A stretch of DNA of 64,000 nt, taken from assembly GCA_009193035.1 (NCBI GenBank), contig SWDT01000010.1:186001-250000 (forward strand), in the 5' to 3' direction. The stretch comes from Halicephalobus mephisto (lineage: Eukaryota > Nematoda > Chromadorea > Rhabditida > Panagrolaimidae). The position numbers and the translations under genes are program-made. Positions 45,754-57,562 of the stretch are shown piece by piece. How positions within the stretch are numbered: the stretch's first letter is position 1; the number at the start of each line of letters is the position of its first letter. Under the pieces are notes generated by a model. The model saw only the letters and a list, made by a program, of their open reading frames with translations. It ran no database searches and was not told the origin of the DNA.

Positions 45754-48700
45754 ATGGCTACTCCGAGGAAAAATAGTGCTGTATCACTATTGAAGAATGA
45801 AAACAGTGATGATGACGAAGCAGATGAAGCTACTCCTATTCTTAAATCCAACATTGCGTCATCCTTGAAGGATCTCAAACCTAATCGTCCGATTGTGGAT
45901 GGAGAAGAATCTGGTCCCAGCAAGAGAGCCCGAGTGGCATCTGCCCTTAGGAAAATCTCAAATATCGGAGCAGTTCCTCCAAATGCCAATGATCCAAACA
46001 CACATGCATTCGCCGGACAAGTTGACGATGGAAGTTACAGTTTTGAGAAAACAATTGTGAGTTTTTTATGATTTTTAAGTGAGTAAACAAAATCAAGAAA
46101 AGTACTTTGACAAACGGAAGTACCCCTCTTTTCGACTTATAATTGATCTTCGAAGTTTAAGGATTTTGAAATGAAACTACTCACATATGTGATTGAGCTA
46201 TTGAAAGTTCAAAAAACGGAACAGCACTTGATATCAAGAGGAATTACCTTTTCTGTGAAGACCATTTTATATTTTTGATAGCCAGATATTAGGATAATAA
46301 ATTTGACTTTATTTTGGTCGAATTTGCCAAAAATTGCCGTTTGCTTTTGGGTGCGAACGTCTGAAGCAATGTTTAAATTTGTTCGTTTATTGTTCCGTTG
46401 GGTGTACCTTGAACTGAAAGCATACAGTAAGGATAAGACTCCCTTCAGCTAACCATTGAGAGCAATTTGACAAAATGACCCTATCACTAAAAAACTATCC
46501 TTGTTTGTATGAAATGTAGACTTTATGCCCTTATGATTGCTGCTAAGGTTTACGACTTTCTGAATCGTTTCAGACAATCCGAGGGTGTGAAGGGGTCGAT
46601 GACAGCAATGCTTATTTTTCTAGTTTGTCAGGATTAAGATCAATAAACGTTCAAACTGTCAGCAAAGTCCTGGTAGACGGACATCAAGTAGGATAAAGTG
46701 AGGATTACTCGTTGATGGGCGATGCCTGTTTCCTGCTACTACATAGATAAGACTCATTTCCACTGATAATCGATTCCTTGATAGTTTCCATGACAAAGGA
46801 TCCCGACATTTTTATTTTCAATTGTTGGCTTTTATAGCTTTAATTAGTCAGATAAAATAAGTTTATGGAAATTAGGGAGTGTTTTTGGCGATAATCATAT
46901 TTACTTTACTCTATCACATGTATAACCTCGGGTTTTTGTGACTTTCTGGATCATAAAATTTGTCCGGAAAATTGATAAGAACTGAAGTTTATATAAAGAC
47001 CGAAATTTTCCCGATCATGCCCATGCTTCCATTATCCGGACAAGCTTAGGAACAAACCATAAAGACATGGACGATTCATAAATTTTTATTTAATTTCTGG
47101 GCTTTTCATTTATGCAAAAGCATTTGTTTGCTCTGACTTAAAAAGTTATAACTTTTACAATTTACAGTTTATCATCGTAGGATAGGCTTGAAAAACGAAC
47201 GCTGTTTGACTATTGTTGGTCTTTGAAGCTATCGTTTGTCTGATTTTTGATTTATGAATTATATTTTTATTTTTCAGCTTTTTGGACGTTACCGTAATAA
47301 CGACGATCCACTATCGTTTCGTCGCAAAAGCGGAATGGCGGTAATAACTCCTGTTTCTGGATCCACAGATCTCTACGATACCGACGCGGGAAAAAAGAAA
47401 TGGAATCAACTTCGATCATTATTCAAAAGAGACTCCACAAAAGCTGTTTCACAGACAAATATCCTAGATAGCGACATCTTTGACGATGAATATTACTTTG
47501 AGAAGAAGAAGAAATCCTCATTTTTCCCGACAAGACTGCGGAGAATAGCAAAGTTCGTTCTGGAAGATTGGTTGTTCTTGGCTTTATTGGGAGTCATTAT
47601 GGCTTTGTTGTCATTTGGAATGGATTGGGCAATTGATTTCCTTCAAGAAGGTAAGGTTTGGCTTCAATCATTAGATAAAAGTATAGTTTTTAGAGCATCA
47701 AATGCTCATGGATATGATAGAAAGAAAGCATATATCTGGAGCTGTTGTTGCGATGTATTTTCTCTGGATATCGTACACTATTATCCTCGTTGCTGGATCG
47801 GCTCTTTTCGCTCATTATGTGGCTCCACAAGCAATAGGATCAGGAATCCCAGAAATGAAAACAATTCTTCGAGGTGTTATCTTGAAAGAATATTTGACGT
47901 TTAGGACTCTTATCTCCAAAGTTGTGGGTTTGACGTTTTCTCTTGGATCAGGATTACCGATTGGGAAAGAAGGTCCATTTGTGCATGTTGCTTCTGTTGT
48001 TGCTAATCTGCTTTCTCATCTAGTCCATTCATTCAATGGAGCTTATGCAAACGAATCGAGGTCTTCTGAAATGCTGGCTGCGGGATGTGCAGTAGGTGTT
48101 GCTTGTACTTTCTCGGCTCCAGTTGGTGGAGTGTTATTCTCGATAGAAGTAACAAGTGTCTATTTTGCTGTAAGAAATTATTGGAGAGGATTCTTTGCTG
48201 CTATTTGTGCTGCTACGATTTTCAGATTGTTGAGAGTTTACACTTCTGAATCTGGTTTGTTGAATTTTCTCCCATATGATAACTTATTATCAATCATATT
48301 TTAGTTACTGTCGTTGCATTTTACCAAACTAATTTCCCTCGTGATTCCTTTCTCCCGAGTGAATTACCTATTTTTGCTCTAATTGGGTATGTTTTTGTAT
48401 TGTAGTTATTAATTTGCAAAATTTTCCCAGGTTGTTATGTGGTCTTCTTTCTGCGGCTTTCATCTACATTCAGAGAAACATGGTTCTCTTCCTCAGAAGG
48501 AATAAATTTGCGAAGAGCGTCTTTCAAAAGTACTGGCTTGTTTATCCCATGCTCGTGGCCTTGGTTGTGGCTTCTTTGACCTTCCCTAATGGCTTTGGGA
48601 AGTACATCGGAGGTGAAATCAGATTCAGCAAAACGGCCAAAGACTTTTTCCAAAATTGTACATTTACGGAGAAAAACGTTAATAGTTCTGTTTACTGTAG

Positions 48701-51094
48701 TGATGCCGTGAGAGAACATTGGTATGCTGGTGGAAGTTCTTCGCCGTTTGTAACGTTATCAACTTTTCTTGTTGTTTTTTATTTCTTAGCTGCTATTGCG
48801 TCAACAGTACCGATTCCATCTGGAATCTTTGGTCCTTCGTTTGTTATTGGTGGATGTATTGGAAGACTAATAGGAGAATTTGTTGCTCATCTATGGCAAC
48901 GCTCTGATATTTCCATTTATCCTGGAGTATATTCTGTTGTTGGAGCAGCGGCATTTTGTGGAGGTGTTACTCATACTGTTTCTGTTGCTGTTATTGTTTT
49001 TGAGTTGACTGGACAATTGGTTTATATATTACCCGTTATGGTAAATATTTTTGACAATATTGAACTTTAATTTATTTTCAGATTGCTGTGTTGATTGCAA
49101 ATGCAGTTTGTTCTTATTTGCAACCTTCTATTTATGATTCTATTATAAGAATCAAACATTTGCCTTATTTACCGGATATTCCTCATTCTTCGTCAAATTT
49201 CCATGGAATAAGAGTGGAGCAATTTATGACTCCTAATGTTAGGTACCTCTCTCGAGATTCTACATATGCTGAACTTCAAGAACTCTTGATCAACATGCCA
49301 AGGTTGAAAGCGTTCCCGATTGTCGAAGATAATTCACAAAGAATTTTGATTGGTTCGTGTAGCAGAGCGAAATTGCTCACAATTTTGAACAACCAAGTCG
49401 GTCCTGATGCTCGTCAAAGAGAGGCCAATAGGAGAATTCGAAATGCTATTGCGGATGTTGACAGAAGGTTCCGATTGGCTGATAGACAAAGATCGAGTTT
49501 CAGAGAAAGAAGACCGTCCATTTTTGATCACTTGGATGAAGATAAAAATAAAACAGAAGAAAGAAGAACAAGTGTTCCTTCAATTGTGAAAGATGCCAAA
49601 GTTACGAAAGGATCTAACTTTGATTATTATCTGGACAAACCTGTAGTGGACAATATGAAACAAAGATCCAAAAGCACATGTGACGACAACAGAGTAGACA
49701 AGCCTGTTCAAAGTGAAAAACATCGAACTCAATCAACAACGACAAATAGATTCACCGTTGTTCCTGTACCTTCTGAACCAGTACCTGGAACAAGATCTGG
49801 AGGAAGAAGAGGTGCTTTGTCTGCTGATGAACTGATGATAGATGACAGTGATACTAATTCTACGCATAAGCTATCAGACAACAGTGTGACGACAACTGAA
49901 TCCATTAAAGGTAAACCTTCGAGTAATTCTATCATTTCTGCAATGGTGACTGGACTGAAAAGAGATCGACCAAAGAGTATCCATGGAACTCATCCACACT
50001 CCATCACAAGAAGTTCGTCTGGTCATGATGTCTACCATACTATTGGAGGAATGATCAGAACTTTGACGAAAATGTCTCTTGGGAGAATGAAACATAAAGG
50101 TGCTAATGAAGATTATGATTTATCTGGAGATGAACGACGTGAGTGGGAAGTGAATCAATTAGCCAAGAAAGTTAACTTTGATGAGATTGGAGTTGATCCA
50201 GCACCCTTCCAACTTGTTGAACATTCTAGTTTGTTCAAAGTGCATTCATTGTTTTCACTTTTGGGATTAAATAGAGCCTACGTGACAAAGTGCGGGAAAC
50301 TTGTTGGAGTTGTGGCGTTGAAAGACGTGAGTTTTTCTTTCAAATTTTTGAATTGTTTTCGTTGAGTAATGGATTTTAGCTTCGGATTGCTATTGAAAAA
50401 GTTCAAGCAGGTCTCCTGTTTGCTAATAGTCCGCCACTGTATGAACAAGAAAAACAAAGGAATTCAATTCACTTTGAAGGAGCTCATCTCGTTGGAGTTA
50501 TGAATAATCCGGATGACGACAATGATGATGATGTTCAGAATGACAGATTAAATGTAAATTTTTGTTTATTCTTCTTGTTGAAATAACTTTGAAAATTGGT
50601 TTCAGCCTCGATTGGAAGTCATTTCTCGGGTATCTTCCCAATATGGTAATATAAATGATGGACCGTCTCTGCCTCCATTGCAGGTAGATGTCAAGGCTTC
50701 TACTCTTCAAGTTCCAACTCGTCATTTGTCGGTTTCATCTGATCCCTGCATTGCTATTAAAGTTAATGAAGCTTCGAAATCAGAGGACGTAGATGTTGAA
50801 GCAGGACAAACCCCAAGTGGGGATAAAACCTTCTTGGTCCAACCGGTTTTCGAAATTAGCCCTAGTCCATCTCCTGTTCCGACTTCGAATAAGCCTTTAG
50901 AACCTCTAGTTGTTCAAACAAATGAGGACTCTCTTACTCCTCCGTCCAGAGAATCAAGTAATTCCACAAGTTCGAGCAGTAGTTCTACTCCGGGCAAGAA
51001 AAAATCTCGTCATGTTCAAATTCTTGTTCCACCAACTCCCGATCACAAGAAGAATAAGGACGTTTTTGATTTTACTCCAGATGATAATGAATGA
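45754..51094 (+). CDS. CLC-family chloride channel (tandem copy 2)
   Basis: Eight exons join in phase: 45754-46056, 47278-47650, 47694-48254, 48305-48386, 48431-49040, 49082-50326, 50380-50553 and 50606-51094, about 1278 residues. Canonical CLC motifs are present: [43 protein letters not shown] and GKYIGG, then CBS1 ([13 protein letters not shown]...), a long Ser/Arg-rich loop and CBS2 (FQLVEHSS...GKLVGVV). The C-terminal tail is long and Ser/Pro-rich. Exon sizes of 82 and 610 bases match copy 1 exactly, showing recent tandem duplication; copy 2 lacks the intron that copy 1 has between VGVA and CTFSAP, and uses a normal GT donor where copy 1 has GC. A 1.2-kb first intron may hold an alternative promoter. 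Confidence 0.93.
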
Positions 51095-51271
51095 TGTTAC
51101 TATTGGAGTTTTGTTTTTGAACAAACCAGGATGAGCATCTTCCGCCTATCCAAGCTTCTGGCGAGTTTTCAAGTTTTCATTCCAATGTTAGTTACGTGCT
51201 CATTCCTGGTAACGGGTGATTTTTGGACAATTTTGCATAATATCATTTTATAAATGAGCTTTTACTTGATA

Positions 51272-53352
51272 TTACTTGAAGAAGAAACAGCTTATTAAGA
51301 GGGTGTAAAGAGGGTATATTTTTGGGGAAGTATTGGGGAATGGAGTGTTCGGGACGTAGAGCTTCTCAGAGTCACCGGGGATGAACTGGATGGATTTCGA
51401 AGGAGGGGCATATCGAACTACCGAAGAAGTCGTCTTTTTTGGCATGGGAGTAGTGGGTTTCTTTCTACTACAGTCATCTGGAACTACGGTATTGTAGAAG
51501 AGAGGAAATGGTAAAGTTACCTGTTCGTTGAAGCACCAGGATACTGTCAGTATTTTCGCTGAAGTTGAATCTCCTACTGCAATGACTACCGAGAATGGCC
51601 ATGTAAAGGAGATCTCCTTGTTGTCTGCTTATCTGGAAGTCTATTTGAAACGGAGTAAACGGAATTTTAACTTACGAAGCAGACATTATTTGTTTTCGAG
51701 TCTTCAGTTTTTGTGTAGACGTATAAGTTGTCGCTTTCTTTCCAAGTTCCGTAGCAGTTGTAATTCTTGACGTCATAGGCAATCCCACTCTCGCAATGGT
51801 AAGCTACTAATTTGAATCGATCTCTTGACTTACAGTCAACGGTCAAGTTGAAACACTGATTCAACTTCATATCCTTCGGAGTCGAATAGGATCCGAAGAA
51901 AGCACAAGCTTGTTTCTGAGGAGATGCTGAAATCAGTGTTGTCCAAGTATTTTTTTCAAATTCTGATTCCTTTCTGCACATTCCGATGTCTTCAGTGGTG
52001 ATTTCAGTAGTTTTGAATTCTACGACAGAGTTGCTTCTGGATCTGAACCAGAGACAGTGATACCCGAGAGTCTCACCACAACTCGCTTCAGAATGAACAA
52101 GGATTCTTTCGTTGTCGACTTCGGCGCAGAGGGAAGTGATGCTGGGGGAGTTTGGGAGATGATATTTCATAGTGTCGTTTTTGACTGTCAGGCCTTCATA
52201 CTCCCCTTGCAGCCATTCGGGGAAACGACAAGGAAGGAACTTTATATTTTTAGGTGCTGGAATCAAATGAATAAAGCTATCATTAGAACTAATTTCTAAT
52301 TTTTTAGAAACTTTACCTTCTATAAAAGTATATTCTTCAAAAGCATTGTTCTTGCTTCCGTGCAACTCCATACAACTAGAAGAACTGGTCAATGAAAGTC
52401 TTGTTTTTTCTTTGAATACAGTTAAGATTCCGCATTTGTAATGTCCTGTATCTTTGTCCATCAGAATGGCATATTTTTCACTGTTTAACCCTGGCCAGAA
52501 TCCGAGGCAAACCAAGTTTTGAGAAAAATCAGGAAATGAGCAGTTTTTGAAACTTATTTTAAAATTCATATCCAGATTACAGTTTTCCATCTGAAAAAAC
52601 ACTAGTTTCGATCATCAAATTCAAGATTAAAAATACCTGTGTTCCTGAGTCGATGGAGCACTTGATATTTGTGTTTTTCCTCGAGAAAGAAGTTTGGAAT
52701 CTGCCTTCGAGACCACAAGAATCGGGAACAACATTTTTTGACCGGAAAAGAAAAGATCCATCTCCGGGACTGATGGAGGAAACATCAAAACAGCTTCTAC
52801 GAGCTTCAGAGACATTTTCATGGCAAATGGATTCTTGTTGATGGAGTACTTGAATAATATTTTGGGATCTAAGGATGAGTGTGATGCATCGGAAGCATGT
52901 CGGTCTGCCCATTCTTCTGAAAATTAGTACTTTTCGTTTACAACAGCTCCAATGATAAAATTGGATAGAGTTTGGAAAATTCGGGAATTTAAAATCATTT
53001 GACACTATCCAAGACTATTGTTATGAACATCTGGATAGTGTCTAAAAAATTTCAGTTTTTAAATTTTCTAACTGCTATCCAACTTTGTTGTTGAAATTGA
53101 GTTTCTAACACAGTAAAAACCTTACTTTAATCCGAAAATGAATGAATCAGAATTGCTTTTCTCATAGCAATCTCCCCAGATGTTGGATGAAGATGAACTC
53201 AATGTAACTTTCTCATATTGAGGAGGGTTTTGGTCATTCCCAATAATTTCTCCAAATTGTCTCTGGAATGTTCCATGCAGAGGATGATCAATTCTGCAAC
53301 AAGCCAACAACTGTAAATGAATAATATACAGAATCAGAACTGTAGTCAACAT
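51272..53352 (-). CDS. Secreted Cys-rich multi-domain protein with GPI-like tail
   Basis: Exons 53126-53352, 52637-52916, 51676-52590 and about 51272-51625, about 591 residues. A signal peptide (MLTTVLILYI...LLACC) precedes repeated Cys-containing domains with CRFPEWLQGEY, YHCLWFRSRS and ASPQKQAC motifs. This is the pattern I associate with the animal DUF7042-7045 domain series, a recollection that needs a profile search. The last exon contains GPFSVVIAVGD and VSWCFNE, a Thr/Pro linker and a hydrophobic C-terminal tail suggesting a GPI anchor. The exon-3 donor (TTC/GTAAGT) is strong, but the obvious acceptor TTCCAG is out of phase; AAGCAG eight bases on restores the frame. Starts back-to-back with the DHCR24 gene. 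Confidence 0.7.
52955..53090. repeat. Dispersed ACTATCC palindromic repeat, intron copy
   Basis: Two units in the first intron of the Cys-rich gene: GGATAGAGTTTGG ... GACACTATCC followed by AAGACTATTGTTATG, then GGATAGTGTCT ... CTGCTATCC followed by AACTTTGTTGTTG. Confidence 0.6.
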
Positions 53353-53789
53353 TTGGGCCAAAAAGTGAAGAGTCGTTACCAGACAAGGACACGATTTTCA
53401 TTCTTGTTATTGAACTGTCAAGTAGTCATTGCGCGAAACACTTGTATGGATATTGAGAACACTTGAAACGAGATCCGGGATTTCATCAGTGGGGATTGGA
53501 AATCAATAAATAATAATAAAATTAGATTTATTTTCGAAATTGAGGAATTTGTCAAAACTACAAGCAGATCAATGGTTAAAAATCTGCACTTTAATGATAA
53601 TTTTTCTTGATTTTTTCGGTTCAAAGGTTATAGAAGCCTGCTATCGACCTGGTTATCTTATCGGTGAATAACACTCGACTGCAGATTAATCAGATAACTA
53701 TTTCTTGTACCTCGTCTAAGTTAAAGACGTGCTCTGCTGTTAACTATATGGTGATTTTCCTTCATTGAATAGTTCAGTTCCAGGTAGTA
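53353..53789. other. Bidirectional promoter region
   Basis: 437 bp between divergent starts (minus-strand Cys-rich gene and DHCR24). No ORF supported. CAGTTCCAG at 53775-53783, seven bases before the DHCR24 ATG, looks like a trans-splice acceptor. Confidence 0.45.
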
Positions 53790-55733
53790 ATGGCTGCCAA
53801 GGAAGAACTCTCCTTATTCGACCAAATACGGGCCAAGGCAATTCGATGGCTGGAAGATAATCGAGGACTAGTCATCGTCCTATTTTGTTTACCTGCTAGT
53901 TTCGTGAGTTTTAGTGGCTTTCGAGATTATTTTTCTTGCTTTGCAGCTTTTTGACTCCTTCATCAAGTTTCGCTGCTGGATTCGTCGAACATTCTTCTCT
54001 GCTCCTTCAGATCACCCGAAAAGAGTCAAGGAAATCCAAAAAGCCGTCCAACAATGGAACCAACTTTCGTCAAATTTGAAAAAACCAATGTGCACAGCCA
54101 AGCCTAATTGGTTGAGTTTGTCGGTGACTTTCTTCAGGAAAGATCTGTGTCATCAGATCCCCATTGATCTGTATGATATATTGGAGTTGGATGAAGAGAA
54201 TCTGAAAATCAGGGTGGAGCCAAATGTTAGTGTCAGTGACTTGACGAGATATCTGAATCCAAAAGGGTATACTTTGGCCGTGACATTGGAAATTGGGGAT
54301 GCTACTGCTGGAGGATTGGCCTTTGGAGTCGGGATGACTACTTACTCACACAAGGTGAAGGAATTTCCACTGTTAAACAACTCGAATAGTGTCTAGAAAA
54401 TTCAAAAATTTGGATTTCCCAATTACTATTCAGGACCTTATTGGAGAATATATATGTGAATAGTATTTTGAAAACCCATAGAGTTGAATTTTCTGAACAC
54501 TATCCAGCTTTATTATTAGGGCTGGTTTTTTCAATTTCGTTTCTAAAGGTTGAAATAATGAAAAGTATTTTCTAGGTAGGATTATATCAAGAAACAATTC
54601 TGTCCTATGATGTTGTAACTGCTGATGGTTCTCTTATCCACGTAACCCCCGATAACGAACATAAAGACCTTTATTATTGCCTTCCGTGGTCTCATGGAAC
54701 TCTCGGATTTCTAGTAGCCTTAGAATTGAGATTAATTAAAATCAAACAGCACATCCACATGAAGTATATCCCAGTGCATTCCCAGGACGAATATTGCCAC
54801 AGGATGATGGAGCTTTCTGGAGCTTTGGATAAGGATTACCCTGTTCCAGATTACTTGGAAGCTACTATTTATGATAAAGAAAATGCGGTCATCATGGTCG
54901 GGAACTTTGCGGATGTAGATACCCCAGAGAAGAAGAAGAAAGTGAATCATCTGACCAAATGGTATAAACCTTGGTTCTACAAGCATGTAGAAACTTTCCT
55001 CCACAAAGGAGGCGAAGAATACATCCCGATCAGGGACTACCTCCTCCGACACAACAGAGCTATCTTCTGGGTCGTCGAAGACATGATTCCCTTTGGCAAC
55101 AACCCGGTCTTCAGATTCTTCCTTGGATGGCTGTGTCCACCGAAGCCAGCTTTCTTGAAGTTTACCACAACTCAGGCTATTCGAGAAATGACATTCGCAA
55201 AACAAGTCTTCCAGGATATTGTGATGCCCTTGGATACCCTGAAGGAACAAGTGAACACTGCTATCGAACTTTTCGACACTTTCCCTCTATTAGTCTATCC
55301 CTGTAGAATCTACGACCACGGAAGAGGTCCGCAAGGACAGCTGAGACCTCCACTAAAAGCGAGAATAACTAAAGGAACCAACTGGGCAATGTTCAACGAT
55401 TTGGGAATCTACGGAACCCCCGGATCGGTAAAAAGAAGAGAGCCGTACAACCCGACTAAGGCGATGAGAGCTATGGAACAGTAGGTTTTGATAGAGAATA
55501 AACTCCAACAGATATTCCAACATTTTAGATTCACTCGAGACGTTGGTGGCTACGCCTTCCTCTACGCCGACATCTTCATGACGGAAGAGGAATTCAACCA
55601 GATGTTTGATTTAACTCTCTACAACAGTGTTCGTGAGAGATACAACTGCAACGGAGCTTTCCCGAGGCTCTTCGACAAGGTTAAACCAGAAATTGACGTC
55701 ATTAAGATTGGAGAAACCTATGGTAGTGATTAG
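53790..55733 (+). CDS. DHCR24: Delta(24)-sterol reductase
   Basis: Four exons join in phase: 53790-53903, 53947-54354, 54576-55480 and 55529-55733, about 543 residues (human about 516). An N-terminal hydrophobic anchor (LVIVLFCLPASFLF) is followed by an FAD-binding PCMH-type domain with VEPNVSVSDL, GDATAGGLAFG and PWSHGTLGFLV, which closely parallel the human enzyme as I recall it. It reduces the C24 double bond of sterols using NADPH and FAD at the ER membrane. Nematodes cannot make sterols and dealkylate dietary plant sterols, a route ending in C24 reduction, so this is the probable role. First gene of the likely three-gene operon. Confidence 0.93.
54385..54520. repeat. Dispersed ACTATCC palindromic repeat, DHCR24 intron
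   Basis: AATAGTGTCTAGAAAATTC ... TTACTATTC followed by AGGACCTTATTGGAG, then a second unit GTGAATAGTATTTTG ... GAACACTATCC followed by AGCTTTATTATTAGGG, filling most of the intron 54355-54575. Confidence 0.6.
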
Positions 55734-55836
55734 TGAATTTTTATAGAATTCGATCATTATTATTAATTTATAAAAAAATATAACGCTTTCTCAAGAGCAT
55801 GGTTAGTTTATAAAGTAGTAATTTCTCCGAAAAGTT

Positions 55837-55844
55837 TAATACAG
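55837..55844 (+). promoter_or_regulatory. Probable SL2-type trans-splice acceptor, DHCR24/PUS10 junction
   Basis: TAATACAG directly followed by ATG at 55845; the acceptor lies 111 bases after the DHCR24 stop. Nematode operon junctions are typically about 100 bases, so this is a good candidate for polycistronic processing. Confidence 0.55.
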
Positions 55845-57441
55845 ATGATGAATCAAACAACAAATTTTTTTTTTGGCGTTATGCTTCTTTTGACAACGAG
55901 CGGCTCTGTGGATTTTGGATCAACTTTTCAAGTTTTGTTTCCCTACTTCCTCTTCAAAATGGTCATTCCTTTTTGTTCCTCATGCTTCAAAGCTGTGTCA
56001 CATCATCTACCAGATGCTACAGAAGTTGATCAAGTCTTCAAATGCGTGTTGTGTTTCGGCTTAATGGATTCTCAACTGTATGATCAGATCATCGAACAAG
56101 CCAAGATCGAATTTGAAAAGCAAGGGTTTGAAGGACACTCTTTCATATTAGCTGTGAATTTGCCAGTTTCTCAAGTCCTACGAGAAAAGCTAATCGAGAT
56201 ACTGATAGGTAAAAATTGGATCGAACAAGATATGTCTCCGAAATCGAGATTTACTTTTGTTTTAATGAACAAAATCAGACAGGTTTGTAGCAAGTTTTCA
56301 TATATTAATTCCATTCCTGTTTACTTCTGTTTCAGGCAGATTTCCTTAGACCAACACTACAAGCCGATACAGTCATGACAGTGACGTTTGAGAATGATGA
56401 ATTTGAGCAGAAGGACATTGACTACTTCATGTGTCACATGCCGGGAGAGTTCCTGAAAACAGGAAAGAAGAGAAAAGCCGATAACGATGAAGGCATCAAT
56501 GAAATGTTCACGAAAGTCAAAGTTTTAAACTTGACTCGGCAGTTAAACAGCAATCTCATTCAGAGATTCAATTTTAATTCTCCTTCGAAGGTACCTAAAT
56601 TCCAGGTTGCTTTTGAACGTGAGCAAGTTTTTATTGCTGCTAGATATTGCAAATATTCTAGAAGCCTACCTCAGTCGCCGTGGTCTCCTAACAAGGAAAC
56701 TTCTAAGGTACCAGGTTACAGTGTTGGAGAGAAAATCGCCAATCCTTTACAAGAGTACTTCCGAGCAGATTCTGCCAAATTCATTGCTTCTGGTAGAGAA
56801 GATATTGATGTAAGGATGCTTGGAACTGGGAGACCGTTTGCTGTAGTTCTAGTTAATGCAAGGAAATGGAAGGAAATGTATGACATCAGCCGTAGAAAAG
56901 AAATATTCTCACTCTTAAAGGATAGGATCAACAAAGAACACAAGGATGTCGAGGTTATTGGGGATTTCCAACTGGTGACACAAGAGGAAATGCGGGAATT
57001 AAACGTTGGACAAGAGGAGAAGAAGAAGCAATATTCTGCTTTATGTTATTCACATCTTCCGATAACCCCTGAGATGGTAAAGAAATTTGAAGCTGCAATG
57101 CCTGTGGAACTCAATCAAATAACTCCAGTTCGTGTCCTAATTAGACGAGCTGTCATGGATAGAAAAAGAATGATCTACGCTGGGAAGATGGACTTGATTG
57201 ATGAGCATTACTTTAGGATACAGTGAGTTCTTTGATTTAACTTTTCTTTACCGTCGATGGTAATTTCAGGATTGAAACCCAGGCAGGAACTTATGTTAAG
57301 GAGTTTGTAAACGGAGATTTTGGCAGAACTCGACCTTCAGTGGCTAATTTGTTAGGTTTTGAACTAAGTGATGGAGTCTCTATTTTGGAACTGGACGTGA
57401 CACACGTTGATTTGCCTTGGCCCCCTACGGGTAAATGTTAA
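55845..57441 (+). CDS. PUS10: tRNA pseudouridine synthase Pus10
   Basis: Exons 55845-56282, 56336-57222 and 57270-57441 join in phase; about 498 residues from the first ATG, or 460 from the ATG at 55959. The second start is attractive because it begins just before a zinc-binding-like CSSC...CVLC region, but the first ATG abuts the splice acceptor. The catalytic domain has YSRSLPQSPW, the catalytic Asp in GREDIDVRMLG, RPFAVVLVN, and the C-terminal TQAGTYVKEFVNGDFGRT ... WPP, matching the human enzyme as recalled. It makes pseudouridine 54 (and 55 in archaea) in the tRNA T-arm. Second gene of the likely operon. Confidence 0.9.
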
Positions 57442-57546
57442 ATTTTGTTGAGTTTGATAAAATGAATAGTTTTCACCTTTTTGACCTGCCCGTCGTCCTG
57501 ATCGACCTTAATTATCTATATTTTTGTTCGAAAACAACTGTAATCT

Positions 57547-57553
57547 TGTTTAG
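57547..57553 (+). promoter_or_regulatory. Probable SL2-type trans-splice acceptor, PUS10/TOP3B junction
   Basis: TTGTTTAG-type acceptor ending at 57553, 112 bases after the PUS10 stop and nine bases before the TOP3B ATG. Its spacing is almost identical to the DHCR24/PUS10 junction. Confidence 0.55.
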
Positions 57554-57562
57554 AAATTGAAG

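Noticed and set aside
51528..51770. Plus-strand 80-codon ORF
   Set aside because: Antisense to the last two exons of the Cys-rich secreted gene.
54732..55250. 172-codon minus-strand ORF
   Set aside because: Antisense to the DHCR24 catalytic exon.
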